A DNA stretch of 64,000 nt, from positions 1 through 64,000 of the forward strand of contig NZ_QUCM01000017.1 in the NCBI RefSeq assembly GCF_003473545.1, in the 5' to 3' direction. The stretch is from Clostridium sp. AM22-11AC. GTDB taxonomy: Bacteria > Bacillota > Clostridia > Lachnospirales > Lachnospiraceae. The notes below the pieces were generated by a model. The model was given only the letters and a program-made list of their open reading frames with translations. It was not told the origin of the DNA and searched no databases. The position numbers and the translations under genes were made by a program. Each line of letters starts with the position of its first letter. Within the stretch, counting starts at the first letter, position 1. Of the stretch, positions 26,825 through 35,169 are shown piece after piece.

Positions 26825-26865
26825 GTAATGAGTCCAAAAGAAAAGCAAGCCATTAACGAAGGTTC
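26825..26865 (+). repeat. Truncated copy B of the post-metF element
   Basis: 41 bp with one mismatch to 23544-23584, again starting two bases after a stop codon. The rest of the element (hairpins and right arm) is absent. Confidence 0.85.
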
Positions 26866-26882
26866 GTGAAACTACCATTTAT

Positions 26883-26893
26883 TACCAGGTAAT
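26883..26893. promoter_or_regulatory. Small palindrome TTACC-A-GGTAA
   Basis: A perfect 5-bp-arm palindrome 80 bp upstream of the Cys-rich gene. A GATAAT-like -10 follows at about 26910. A possible operator; the evidence is weak. Confidence 0.3.
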
Positions 26894-26972
26894 TTTCCAG
26901 AAAAATGTGATAATATAGTTTTGTAACATAAATGAAATAAATTTGTAACAAAATGAAAGCGAGGACAAAACT

Positions 26973-27224
26973 ATGTTATCAGTATCCACAATGGCACTTG
27001 CAGCAATGATCGGCTCCGCATGCGTACCTAACGCAAATCAGGCGTGTAACGTAAACAGCTGTACATATGATCAGGCAAACTGCATTCAGGCAGAATGCGC
27101 TGCAAACGGCGGACAGGACTTAAACTGCCTGTTAAATGGTCTTGGTGCATGCCTTCAGGATGGCTGCCAGAATGGAAATGTAAGACCAGCCGGAGTATCC
27201 GGCCTGGAAAGCTGCAGAAGATAA
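26973..27224 (+). CDS. Small Cys-rich protein with repeated CX4C motifs (unknown)
   Basis: 83 aa. The ATG follows GAGGACAAAACT and a strong terminator follows the stop, so this is a real single-gene unit. It contains nine cysteines (17, 25, 30, 37, 42, 52, 60, 65, 81). The pattern C-x7-C-x4-C occurs at 17/25/30 and again at 52/60/65, with C-x6-C-x4-C at 30/37/42. It is rich in Asn, Gln, Ala and Gly with almost no Lys or Arg until the end. The N-terminus (LSVSTMALAAMIGSAC) is mildly hydrophobic. I do not recognise a family. Metal binding, disulfide-linked secretion or a modified-peptide precursor are all possible. No maturase is adjacent. Confidence 0.75.
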   Translation: MLSVSTMALAAMIGSACVPNANQACNVNSCTYDQANCIQAECAANGGQDLNCLLNGLGACLQDGCQNGNVRPAGVSGLESCRR

Positions 27225-27283
27225 GAGCATTGGATTTTGCAATAAGCAATGTTACAAAAGAAAAATAGATAAATAAGTATGAG

Positions 27284-27323
27284 AAAAGACCGTCTGTTCA
27301 AAAGAAAGAGCAGGCGGTCTTTC
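27284..27323. terminator. Terminator after the Cys-rich gene
   Basis: AAAAGACCGTCTG pairs with CAGGCGGTCTTT (9-bp core plus A-T pairs). It can serve both the + strand gene and the convergent Crp-family gene. Confidence 0.85.
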
Positions 27324-27378
27324 ACGTTATGCATTAGTAAAGAATTGTGTTGGGTGGTTTTGCGGGCTGAGTTATCGA

Positions 27379-28119
27379 TCACAGAAAAGTGCTGGCCTGT
27401 TTCTCACTGATCCAGATCTTCCCCTTGTTTAAATGAATGATCTCTTCATCCACAAGTTCCTGAACCGTCCTGTTTACTGTCCGTACCGAGCAGCCAAGAT
27501 GTGCTGCGATCTCCGGCCTGGTGAAGGGGATACGGATGGGATAGACGGAACCGGGTTTTGGATTACCATTGCTGTTTTCCGTATGTGTGCTGTCATTTAC
27601 AGCCGGTGTCACCTGTTCTTTCAGAAAGACCAGCATGCGGGTGCGGTTGTCCGCAAAAAGGTTCTGGCGCTGGAACTGAGCCTGGGCTACCAGCTGGGTG
27701 ATGATCATGCAGCTTCTGAGAAAAAGAGCGTGGGAGTCACTTCGCAGCCAGGTCATATATTCCGCTGCAGGGATCACCAGGCAGAGGGAATCTTCAAGTG
27801 TAGTCAGTGTTACCAGACGGGGCTGTTTTTCGGTGAAAAATTCGTAATCACCAACTATGTCCAGAGCACGTATCTCCGTAAAATGATAAGGTATATTTGC
27901 CACATGTTCCTCAACCGCTTCCAGACGGCCTTTTAAAAGGATATACACATGGGCGCAGCTGTCCCCTGCAGCTACCAGACGGCTGCCTTTTTTATAAGAG
28001 CGCAGCATCAGCACCGTCTGTATATAAGGCGGAGCAAATTTAAAGAAATTCTCTAAAAAGCTTTTTTGTTTTAATGTAAATGGATAATTAAATTTATTGA
28101 TATTCAACAAAACTGCCAC
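27379..28119 (-). CDS. Crp/Fnr family transcriptional regulator
   Basis: 246 aa with a GTG start after AAAGGACAT. An N-terminal cyclic-nucleotide-binding-type beta barrel (residues about 35-130, KKGSRLVAAGDSCAHVYILLKGRLEA) is followed by a dimer helix and a C-terminal winged helix (IPFTRPEIAAHLGCSVRTVNRTVQELVDEEII). No N-terminal cysteine cluster like that of Fnr is present. It is divergent from deoD, and palindromes in the shared region may be its own sites. The effector is unknown. Confidence 0.9.
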   Translation of the reverse strand: MAVLLNINKFNYPFTLKQKSFLENFFKFAPPYIQTVLMLRSYKKGSRLVAAGDSCAHVYILLKGRLEAVEEHVANIPYHFTEIRALDIVGDYEFFTEKQPRLVTLTTLEDSLCLVIPAAEYMTWLRSDSHALFLRSCMIITQLVAQAQFQRQNLFADNRTRMLVFLKEQVTPAVNDSTHTENSNGNPKPGSVYPIRIPFTRPEIAAHLGCSVRTVNRTVQELVDEEIIHLNKGKIWISEKQASTFL

Positions 28120-28136
28120 ATGTCCTTTTTTTAATT

Positions 28137-28177
28137 ATGATATCATTTTATAATATAAGTGTCAAAAGGTCTTTTGA
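28137..28177. promoter_or_regulatory. Palindromes in the Crp-regulator/deoD divergent region
   Basis: ATGATATCAT (28137-28146) is a perfect palindrome. TCAAAAG-GT-CTTTTGA (28162-28177) has 7-bp arms. A TATAAT at 28149-28154 lies between them. The layout fits operator sites for the adjacent regulator, but neither matches the classic TGTGA or TTGAT Crp/Fnr consensus well. Confidence 0.45.
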
Positions 28178-28234
28178 TATAGGTACATTGAAAGACTCCG
28201 GGAGTACATAAAATAAAAAAGGAGGAAGTTTATT

Positions 28235-28951
28235 ATGGGAACACCACACAATCAGGCGGAAAAAGGTGAGATCGCAAAAAAGGTATTGATGCCGGGGGAT
28301 CCTCTTCGTGCTAAATTCATTGCAGAGAATTTCCTTACAGATGCAAAGCTGGTCAATGAAGTCCGTGGGGCATATGCATACACAGGTACTTATAAAGGGG
28401 AAAAAGTAACTGTTATGGCAAGCGGAATGGGAATGCCGTCTATAGGAATTTATTCCTATGAGCTGTTTTCTGTTTATGATGTAGACCAGATCATACGTAT
28501 TGGTTCTGCAGGCGCTTATGTATCGGAATTGAATTTAGGTGATGTAGTGCTGGAAGAAAGTGCATGGAGTGAATCTACTTTTGCACATACCCAGAATGGC
28601 TACGATAAAGATACCATCTATCCGGATCCGAAATTAAACGCTCATATTTTAGAGGCTGCAAAGCGTAATCATATTACTGTAAAGCCTGTAAAAGTACATT
28701 CCAGTGATGTATTTTATACAGAGCCAAATGTAGACGGCTACAAAGAGATCAGCGCAAAACATGGTTGTGCCTGCGTGGAAATGGAAAGCTTTGCACTGCT
28801 CCACAATGCAAATGTGCTCCACAAAAAAGCAACCTGCCTGCTGACCATCTCTGACTCTATGCCAAAGAATGAGCATGCAACAGCAGCAGAACGCCAGACT
28901 TCCTTTACAGACATGATGACTGTTGCATTAGAGGCTTGTCTGGACCAGTAA
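28235..28951 (+). CDS. deoD: Purine-nucleoside phosphorylase (DeoD type)
   Basis: 238 aa, typical of the hexameric bacterial form. GGAGG precedes the ATG. It splits purine (deoxy)nucleosides with phosphate. Features are the N-terminal MGTPHNQAEKGEIA, MPGDPLRAK, GSAGAY, MGMPSIGIYSYEL and the C-terminal SDSMPKNEHATAAERQTSF. It heads a purine-salvage neighbourhood with decayed nucleoside hydrolase and deoxyribosyltransferase genes and an intact adenine deaminase. Confidence 0.96.
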   Translation: MGTPHNQAEKGEIAKKVLMPGDPLRAKFIAENFLTDAKLVNEVRGAYAYTGTYKGEKVTVMASGMGMPSIGIYSYELFSVYDVDQIIRIGSAGAYVSELNLGDVVLEESAWSESTFAHTQNGYDKDTIYPDPKLNAHILEAAKRNHITVKPVKVHSSDVFYTEPNVDGYKEISAKHGCACVEMESFALLHNANVLHKKATCLLTISDSMPKNEHATAAERQTSFTDMMTVALEACLDQ

Positions 28952-28955
28952 GGAA

Positions 28956-29010
28956 GGTTCTGCCTGCGTCAGCAGGCAGTAAAGCGGGTAAGCATGAGGT
29001 TCGTAGGTCT
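28956..29010 (+). repeat. GCCTGC/GCAGGC palindromic element (copy C) after deoD
   Basis: TGCCTGC-gtca-GCAGGCA (28961-28978) is preceded by AAGGTTC, as in copy A, and followed by AGTAAAGCGGGTAAGCATGAGG. It starts about 5 nt after the deoD stop. Confidence 0.75.
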
Positions 29011-29108
29011 GATGTATAAAATCCTGTAATTTTCCATAAAATCCCATAAAGAGTAAATTATGCTCTGGCAATGCAAATGTGTCAGAGGCAAAAAGGGGAT
29101 CATATAAA

Positions 29109-29912
29109 ATGGAAAAAAATGGAAAAACTTTCATCAAAGGCCTTGTGATCGGCGCAACCATGACGGTACCAGGCGTCAGCGGCGGTTCTATGGCTATGGT
29201 CTTAGGGATCTATGACCGCCTTTTAAAACATGTCAGTGAAATAACAAAATATCCAAAAGAAAGTCTCACATTTCTGCTCTGGTTTGCAGCCGGAGCAGGA
29301 AGCGGGGCTTTTTTGTTTTCCAGAGGGATCAGCTGGCTTTTAACCACAAGGGCAGAAGGAATTTTATGTTTCTTCTTCCTGGGAGCAGTATCAGGGGGAA
29401 TTCCCATGATCTTAAAAAGCGCCAGTGTAAGCCGTATCAGGGGAAGAGAACTGATATGTATCCTTACAGGAATCCTCACAGCCCTTCTTATAGCCCTGAT
29501 CCCTCAGGGAATGTTTGCTCCTGGAACAGAAAACACTCCCATGCATCTGCTTTTCCAGCTTGCAGGAGGCTTTATCATAGCAGTTGCCTTAGTCCTTCCG
29601 GGCATCAGCGCCTCCCAGATGCTCTATATGCTTGGAATTTATGAAAGTACCTTAAAAGCCATCAGCAGTCTGGATATTTTGGCGCTTCTTCCCTTAGCTG
29701 TTGGTGGTATTATGGGAACCTATCTTACAGCCCGTATTCTGGAGCAGCTGATCAAAAAGCACAGGGAAGCCACTTTTTTAATGATCCTGGGCTTTATGCT
29801 GGCATCGCTGCCTGAACTTCTGCCAGGTCATTTAGCACAAGAAAACCTGCTGTTTTGCGTGATGGCGCTGGCAGCAGGTTTTATAGGTGTTTATTTTGTT
29901 ACATTAAAATGA
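29109..29912 (+). CDS. DUF368 membrane protein (PopT-type polyprenyl-phosphate transporter family)
   Basis: 267 aa. The ATG at 29109 follows AAAGGGG; an earlier in-frame start at 29079 lacks a good site. It is polytopic. The two internal-repeat signatures of DUF368 are visible: TMTVPGVSGGSMAMVLGIYDRLL near the N-terminus and ALVLPGISASQMLYMLGIYE near residue 165. DUF368 proteins have been implicated in recycling undecaprenyl phosphate across the membrane; assignment here is by family only. Confidence 0.88.
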   Translation: MEKNGKTFIKGLVIGATMTVPGVSGGSMAMVLGIYDRLLKHVSEITKYPKESLTFLLWFAAGAGSGAFLFSRGISWLLTTRAEGILCFFFLGAVSGGIPMILKSASVSRIRGRELICILTGILTALLIALIPQGMFAPGTENTPMHLLFQLAGGFIIAVALVLPGISASQMLYMLGIYESTLKAISSLDILALLPLAVGGIMGTYLTARILEQLIKKHREATFLMILGFMLASLPELLPGHLAQENLLFCVMALAAGFIGVYFVTLK

Positions 29913-29961
29913 AAGCGGGTAAAGTCACCAAGCCAGGTAGTGCTGGAATACTCAATGGCCT

Positions 29962-30573
29962 TTAAGAGGCTGCTACACCATGGATGAAGCCATGGATATG
30001 CGCTTTGACATGGTAGCACAGGGAAAGGCTCTGGGTGAGCTGCTTCCTGATATGTGCAGACAGGTTTACGATATTGCTGAAAAATGGAAAAATATGGAAG
30101 CTTATGACTTCGTAGGAACGGGCTTTGACTATGCTGCTGCATGGTTTGGACATGCAAAAGTATTTGAGGCACTGGGAAAATATGCCATGCACATTAATTC
30201 AGAAGAATGGCTCCATATGAATTTCTTTATGAGAAATGTGGACAAGATCGGAACCATTATCGTTGCAAACACGACTAACCCGGCCATGAGCCGCAACAAA
30301 GAACTGATCAAGTTTGCCCATAATCTGACACGCCCGTTAATGGTGATCACAGATGGGGGTAAAGAAGATTTCGGCGTAGATACCAACTATGTAAAGGTTC
30401 CTAAGACAAAATATGCCATTAATATGCCACTGACCCAGTTTGCGCCGATCTGTCTGTTATGCGGTTATATCATGGATATGATCGGAGAAGAGGACGGCAG
30501 AGGCTGCAAGGGCGTATAGAAGATCGCAGACGGCGCAAGATGCATCCGCGAAAGCGAAATGATCGTGCAATAG
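29962..30573 (+). pseudogene. SIS-domain sugar isomerase, 5'-truncated with in-frame stop
   Basis: The frame from about 29962 encodes the C-terminal SIS domain of a glucosamine/fructosamine isomerase-like protein (FVGTGFDYAAAW, HINSEEWLHMNFF, NPAMSRNKELI). The N-terminal SIS domain and start are missing, and there is no ribosome binding site at the ATG at 29980. A TAG at 30517-30519 interrupts the frame, which continues sensibly (KIADGARCIRESEMIVQ) to a TAG at 30571-30573. TGG-to-TAG is the likely change. It belongs to a run of decayed genes. Confidence 0.75.
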
Positions 30574-30612
30574 AGTACGAATGCACTAGAAGAGAAAACA
30601 AAGGGGAACATT

Positions 30613-30754
30613 ATGTTAAAAAAGATAAATATTTCTACAAAAAAATGATATTTTTGAGATCACGTCTGATGTAAAAAAGATCGTGGAAGAGTCCGGTGTA
30701 AAAGAGGGAACCTGTGTGGTGTACACACCTCATACTACAGCAGCGATTGTATAC
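30613..30754 (+). pseudogene. 5' fragment of a YjbQ/UPF0047-family gene with frameshift
   Basis: ATG at 30613 after AAAGGGG. The frame MLKKINISTKK stops in a 7-A run (30639-30645). Removing one A gives NDIFEITSDVKKIVEESGV, then VVYTPHTTAAI, which is the N-terminal half of the YjbQ family (conserved HTTA). The family's C-terminal half is absent; at about 30755 the same frame passes directly into a nucleoside hydrolase fragment. Confidence 0.65.
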
Positions 30755-31095
30755 AACTCCGGTGTGAACCTGGTAGCCATCGGTCTGGACGTTGCAACCC
30801 ATTTTGATGTAAATTTGACAGAAAATGATATTGCAGCTTTGGATAAAAGTGATAAAATGGAAGCAGGATTTCTCCGCTAGGATATCCGATTTGTCAATAG
30901 AAGAGGTTTTGAGGCTTATTGTACGGTCATTGACTGTATGGCTGTTGCCTATGCCATTGACGAATCACTGATCGAAACCTTTGAAGGAAGAGCAGGAATT
31001 GAGACGAAAGATGGTCTTACACTGGGAAATACAGTGGTTGACTACCGTTATCACCATGTATGGGAAGATCTTCCGAAAGTTAAGATTGCAAGGAC
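30755..31095 (+). pseudogene. 3' part of an inosine-uridine-type nucleoside hydrolase gene
   Basis: The reading frame gives SGVNLVAIGLDVATHFDVNLTENDI. A TAG at 30878-30880 interrupts it, and the same frame then continues as DIRFVNRRGFEAYCTVIDCMAVAYAIDESL and IETKDGLTLGNTVVDYR. These are the C-terminal blocks of IUNH-family nucleoside hydrolases. The N-terminal calcium-binding DTD block and the last residues are missing. It is joined in frame to YjbQ upstream and out of frame to the next fragment. Confidence 0.7.
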
Positions 31096-31796
31096 CGCAC
31101 GGAAAAGAGGCTCCTTATAAAGACCTTCCATTCAGTCCATGTATCATTGCTTCTACAAAGATCGCAGAAGGGGATTACGGCGATTGTCTGAAAATGCTGA
31201 TGACAGACATTGAGGAAGAGAAGAAATATAAGGGACTGCGGGGATACAGCGTGGATTATACCGCTGCAAAGACTTACAAGTCAGACCGTCCGGTAGTTTA
31301 TCTGGCTGGGCCGGAGCGTTATGACAAGGATGCCAAAGAACTCTATAAGAAGAGAAAAGAGTTATGTGCTTCTTATGGACTGCAGGCTTTTACACCGGCA
31401 GACTGGGCAGAAGGCGTGGAAAAAATGGATACGGACTGCCCTTATACAGCAGCCGCAAACCAGTTTGACAGCTGGCAGCAGCATGTACGTAACTGTGACG
31501 CTATTATTGCAGACTTAAATGATTATCGGGGATATGAGTGCAGCAATGATGTGGCTTTTGAGTGCGGAATGGCCTTTCAGTTAGGCAAAAAAATGTACGG
31601 CTATGTAGATGATATCCGTCCGGCAAAGGAGAAGGTTCCTAATCTGGGGCCGGAACATGAATACAGGGATATGACCGGAGCTAATGTAGAGGATTTTAAC
31701 TATCCGGTCAATCTTATGTTCTCCTGTTCCATGGACATTAGAGAGGGAAAATTTGAAGAAGTTATCAAAGAAATAGCAAAAGATCTATATAAATAA
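31096..31796 (+). pseudogene. Nucleoside 2-deoxyribosyltransferase-like gene, 5' end lost
   Basis: The C-terminal about 160 residues look like a nucleoside 2-deoxyribosyltransferase: PVVYLAGPERYDKDAKE, then DAIIADLNDYRGYECSNDVAFECGMA (Asp/Glu active-site block). The upstream about 75 residues (from GPHGKEAPYKDLPFSP) belong to something I do not recognise. No start codon with a ribosome binding site exists; the frame begins inside the nucleoside hydrolase remnant. It could still give product if translation restarts at the ATG near 31194, but this is unlikely. Confidence 0.6.
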
Positions 31797-31883
31797 TGTA
31801 CTCCCAGGTGCAGTATTACTCTTAGAAACTTTACATTTTAGGGGAAAAGAATTCCGGGGGTATATACGAGAGGAGGGGGATAC

Positions 31884-33635
31884 ATGAAAACATGTAAGTT
31901 GCTCAGAGAGCAGGTGGCAGCTGCCACAGGAAGCAAAAAAGCAGAACTGGTGCTGAAAAATGCACAGATCGTCAATGTATTTACCCAGTCAGTGGAAACA
32001 GGGGACATTGCCATTGAGGGCGGATACATAGTAGGAATTGGAAATTATGAGGGAATAACAGAAAAAGATCTGGGCGGAGCTTATGTGTGTCCCGGCTTTT
32101 TAGACGGACATATCCACATTGAAAGCTCCATGACCTCCCCAGGGGAGTTTGAACGGGCTGTTGTTCCACATGGCACCATTGCCGTGATCACAGATCCCCA
32201 TGAGATCGCCAATGTGGCAGGAACGGCAGGGATCCGGTTTATGATGCAGTCAGCGCAGAAGCTGGATCTGGATGTGTATTTTATGCTGCCTTCCTGTGTG
32301 CCTGCTACCGATTTAGACGAGTCAGGGGCAGAACTTCTGGCAAGAGATCTGGAGCCATTTTACGCAGATGAAAAGGTTCTGGGCCTTGCAGAAATGATGA
32401 ATGCCTTTGGCGTGACCCACGGGGATAAGGGGTGCTTTGAAAAGCTTGTACAGGCACGTTCCCTGAAAAAAGCCATTGATGGCCATGCACCGGCTCTTTC
32501 CGGAAAAGAGCTAAATGCCTATGTTACTGCAGGAATCCGCTCTGACCATGAGTGTTCGGATTTTGAAGAGGCAAAGGAAAAATTTGCCAGAGGCCAGTGG
32601 ATCATGATCCGTCAGGGAACAGCGGCAAAGAACTTAAAAGCTCTTATGGGAATGTTTGAGGACCCCTATTATCAGCGGTGTCTGCTGGTAACAGATGATA
32701 AGCATCCGGGAGACTTGATCCGTATTGGTCATATTGATGCCATTATCAGAGAAGCAGTTTCCATGGGTGCTGATCCCATCCGTGCGATCCGCATGGGTAC
32801 TTTAAATGCAGCAGCTTATTTTGGACTGCATGATATGGGCGCTGTGGCACCTGGTTATAAGGCAGATCTGGCAGTTTTTGATGATCTGAGAACTCTTAAT
32901 GTAAAACAGGTATACAAAGGTGGAAAACTGGTGGCAGAAAATGGAAAAATGCTCCATCAGAAAGAAAAAAATACAGACTGGTCCACAGAGATCAAAGAAC
33001 GTGTATTCCATTCCTTCCACAGAGTTCCTATTACAGTGGAAGAGCTGCAGTTAAAAGAAACCACAGGAACCCATCAGCGGGTCATTGACATGGTAGCCCA
33101 TGAACTGATCACAAAAGAGCGGATCGAAGAGTGGAAAGAACTGCCAGGCGTTGCTCCCGGTGTAGATATAAGCCGCGACATCGTAAAACTGGCTGCCATT
33201 GAACGGCACAAAAATACAGGCCATGTAGGACTGGGATTTTTAGGAAAATACGGCTTAAAGAAAGGTGCCGTAGCCACCAGCATCGGACACGATTCCCACA
33301 ATCTTGTCATCGCCGGAGTTACAGACGAAGACATGGTCCTTGCAGGCAATCGTGTGATCGAAAATGGAGGTGGCCTTGCCATTGCCCTTGAGGGCAAAGT
33401 ATTGGCAGATCTGCCGCTGCCCATCGGCGGTCTCATGGCAGACGAACCGGTAGAAGTGGTAGATGAAAAGCTGGAGCATATGAAGAAGCTTTCTGTAGAG
33501 CTGGGCATTTCAGAAGATATTGATGCTTTCATGACACTGGCATTTATCAGCCTTCCGGTTATTCCAAAGCTGAGACTGAATACATATGGAGTGGTAGATG
33601 TGGAGAAGCATCAGGTGGTGGAAGCCAGGTTTTAG
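31884..33635 (+). CDS. ade: Adenine deaminase
   Basis: 583 aa, typical length, with AGGAGGGGG before the ATG. It deaminates adenine to hypoxanthine for purine salvage or use as a nitrogen source. It is an amidohydrolase barrel: GHIHIESS metal motif at about residues 73-80, DPHEIANVAG, RSDHEC, and TDDKHPGDL. The C-terminal domain has HDSHNL and PLPIGGLM. It follows the decayed nucleoside genes and overlaps the convergent MATE gene by 4 nt. Confidence 0.95.
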   Translation: MKTCKLLREQVAAATGSKKAELVLKNAQIVNVFTQSVETGDIAIEGGYIVGIGNYEGITEKDLGGAYVCPGFLDGHIHIESSMTSPGEFERAVVPHGTIAVITDPHEIANVAGTAGIRFMMQSAQKLDLDVYFMLPSCVPATDLDESGAELLARDLEPFYADEKVLGLAEMMNAFGVTHGDKGCFEKLVQARSLKKAIDGHAPALSGKELNAYVTAGIRSDHECSDFEEAKEKFARGQWIMIRQGTAAKNLKALMGMFEDPYYQRCLLVTDDKHPGDLIRIGHIDAIIREAVSMGADPIRAIRMGTLNAAAYFGLHDMGAVAPGYKADLAVFDDLRTLNVKQVYKGGKLVAENGKMLHQKEKNTDWSTEIKERVFHSFHRVPITVEELQLKETTGTHQRVIDMVAHELITKERIEEWKELPGVAPGVDISRDIVKLAAIERHKNTGHVGLGFLGKYGLKKGAVATSIGHDSHNLVIAGVTDEDMVLAGNRVIENGGGLAIALEGKVLADLPLPIGGLMADEPVEVVDEKLEHMKKLSVELGISEDIDAFMTLAFISLPVIPKLRLNTYGVVDVEKHQVVEARF

Positions 33636-34987
33636 ATCTTCTTTTTCACATTTAATCCTACTTTCCAGTAGTAAATGATCAGCAATATACTGCATAACAC
33701 CCATCCTAAAGGATATCCAAGGGCGGTAGCGGTAATATTATTGAAGTATTTTGAAATAAAGTAAAGATAGATCTGGCGGAAGACGATAAAGCTTCCCATC
33801 ATAATGACCATAGGGGTGACGGAGTTTCCGGCACCCCTTAATGCGTTTGCGAAGATCTGGTTGAAACTGATGGCCAGATAGAATGGCATCATTAAACGGA
33901 TAAAATGGATACCGTAGGTCAGCACTTCCGGTTCATTGGTGAACAGAGAAGCAAGGAATGGGGCAAAAATGATCACAGGTGCCATCAGGATCAGGGCTGT
34001 TGCAATGGAGATGAATAATGCAACCGTGGTTCCCTTTCTGGCACGTTTCATATTGTCAGCGCCAAGGTTCTGTCCTACAAAGGTGGTAACTGCCAGACCG
34101 ATACTCTGGATCGGAAGCAGACAGAACTTATCCAGTTTTCCATAGGTTGTCCAGCCAGCCATGCAGGAGGAGCCGAAATGGTTGATATAGGACTGAACAA
34201 ATACATTGGAAAAAGAAGTAACAGCGATCTGAAGTCCTGCAGGAAAGCCAATACGGAAGATAGACATGGCAGTTCCTTTGTGGATATGCAGGTCTTTCCA
34301 AATTAATCTGTATGAGCTTTTTTCCCGCGTAAGGATCACAAGGACCAGTATCGCTGAGATCCATTGGGAAAGAATGGTAGCGTAGGCAACACCTTCAACA
34401 CCTGCGTGAAAAACGATCACAAAAAGCAGGTCAAAAAAGATATTTCCAAGAGCGCAGACCATAAGAATATATAAAGGACGTCTGGAGTCACCCACAGCCC
34501 TCAGGATACCGGAACCCATATTGTAAAGCATCAGGCCGGAAATACCTGCAAAATAGATGCGCAGATACTGGGATGCCTCCGGAAGAACATCTTCCGGTGT
34601 ATCCATTAACTGGAGAAATACAGGGGATAAAAGCAGTCCGGCAATGGTAAAGACTACAGATAATACAAGGGTCAGTGCAATGGTAGTATGTACAGCGCGA
34701 TGAAGAGCCTTGTCATTCCCGCTGCCAAAACTGTGGGCGATCACTACACCTGCGCCGGTAGAAAGACCGGTAAAGAACCCGATGATCGTATTGATGATAC
34801 AGTCTGTGGAACCAACCGCTGCCAGAGCCGTTTTACTGACAAAATTTCCCACAACAATACTGTCAACCGTGTTATAAAATTGCTGGAACAGGTTGCCTAC
34901 AAAGAGGGGAAGGGCGAACGTGATCAGGAGTTTGGTGATATTGCCTTCGGTCATTTTCTGGCTTTTCGGTGATGGGGTAGAAGACAT
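33632..34987 (-). CDS. MATE family efflux transporter
   Basis: 451 aa. The start at 34987 is chosen because AAAGGA lies upstream on this strand; an in-frame start at 35044 lacks a site. About 12 transmembrane helices are expected. The N-terminal family block reads FALPLFVGNLFQQFYNTVDSIVVGNFVS, followed by GSGILRAVGDSRRPL and, near the C-terminus, ANALRGAGNSVTPM. It exports small organic cations or drugs using Na+ or H+; the substrate is unknown. Confidence 0.93.
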   Translation of the reverse strand: MSSTPSPKSQKMTEGNITKLLITFALPLFVGNLFQQFYNTVDSIVVGNFVSKTALAAVGSTDCIINTIIGFFTGLSTGAGVVIAHSFGSGNDKALHRAVHTTIALTLVLSVVFTIAGLLLSPVFLQLMDTPEDVLPEASQYLRIYFAGISGLMLYNMGSGILRAVGDSRRPLYILMVCALGNIFFDLLFVIVFHAGVEGVAYATILSQWISAILVLVILTREKSSYRLIWKDLHIHKGTAMSIFRIGFPAGLQIAVTSFSNVFVQSYINHFGSSCMAGWTTYGKLDKFCLLPIQSIGLAVTTFVGQNLGADNMKRARKGTTVALFISIATALILMAPVIIFAPFLASLFTNEPEVLTYGIHFIRLMMPFYLAISFNQIFANALRGAGNSVTPMVIMMGSFIVFRQIYLYFISKYFNNITATALGYPLGWVLCSILLIIYYWKVGLNVKKKI

Positions 34988-35169
34988 GGTGGTTTGTTCC
35001 TTTCTGTAGTATGTAGGTGTGTCTTGTTTTTCTTTCGGGACCATTATAGTATAACATACTTTAAGCTGAAAAAATCAGTTCTGGAAAAATCTTTATTTCT
35101 ATGCTATGATTACCCCGATACGATTTCGACAAAAATAGAAACAGCAGATAAAAGAAAGGTGTGATCATC

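Noticed and set aside
29980..30519. Intact SIS-domain gene
   Set aside because: No ribosome binding site, missing N-terminal half, and the homologous frame continues beyond its TAG stop.
30459..30674. Short open frame MRLYHGYDRRRG... over the decayed genes
   Set aside because: Out of frame with the recognisable SIS and YjbQ remnants and without a ribosome binding site.
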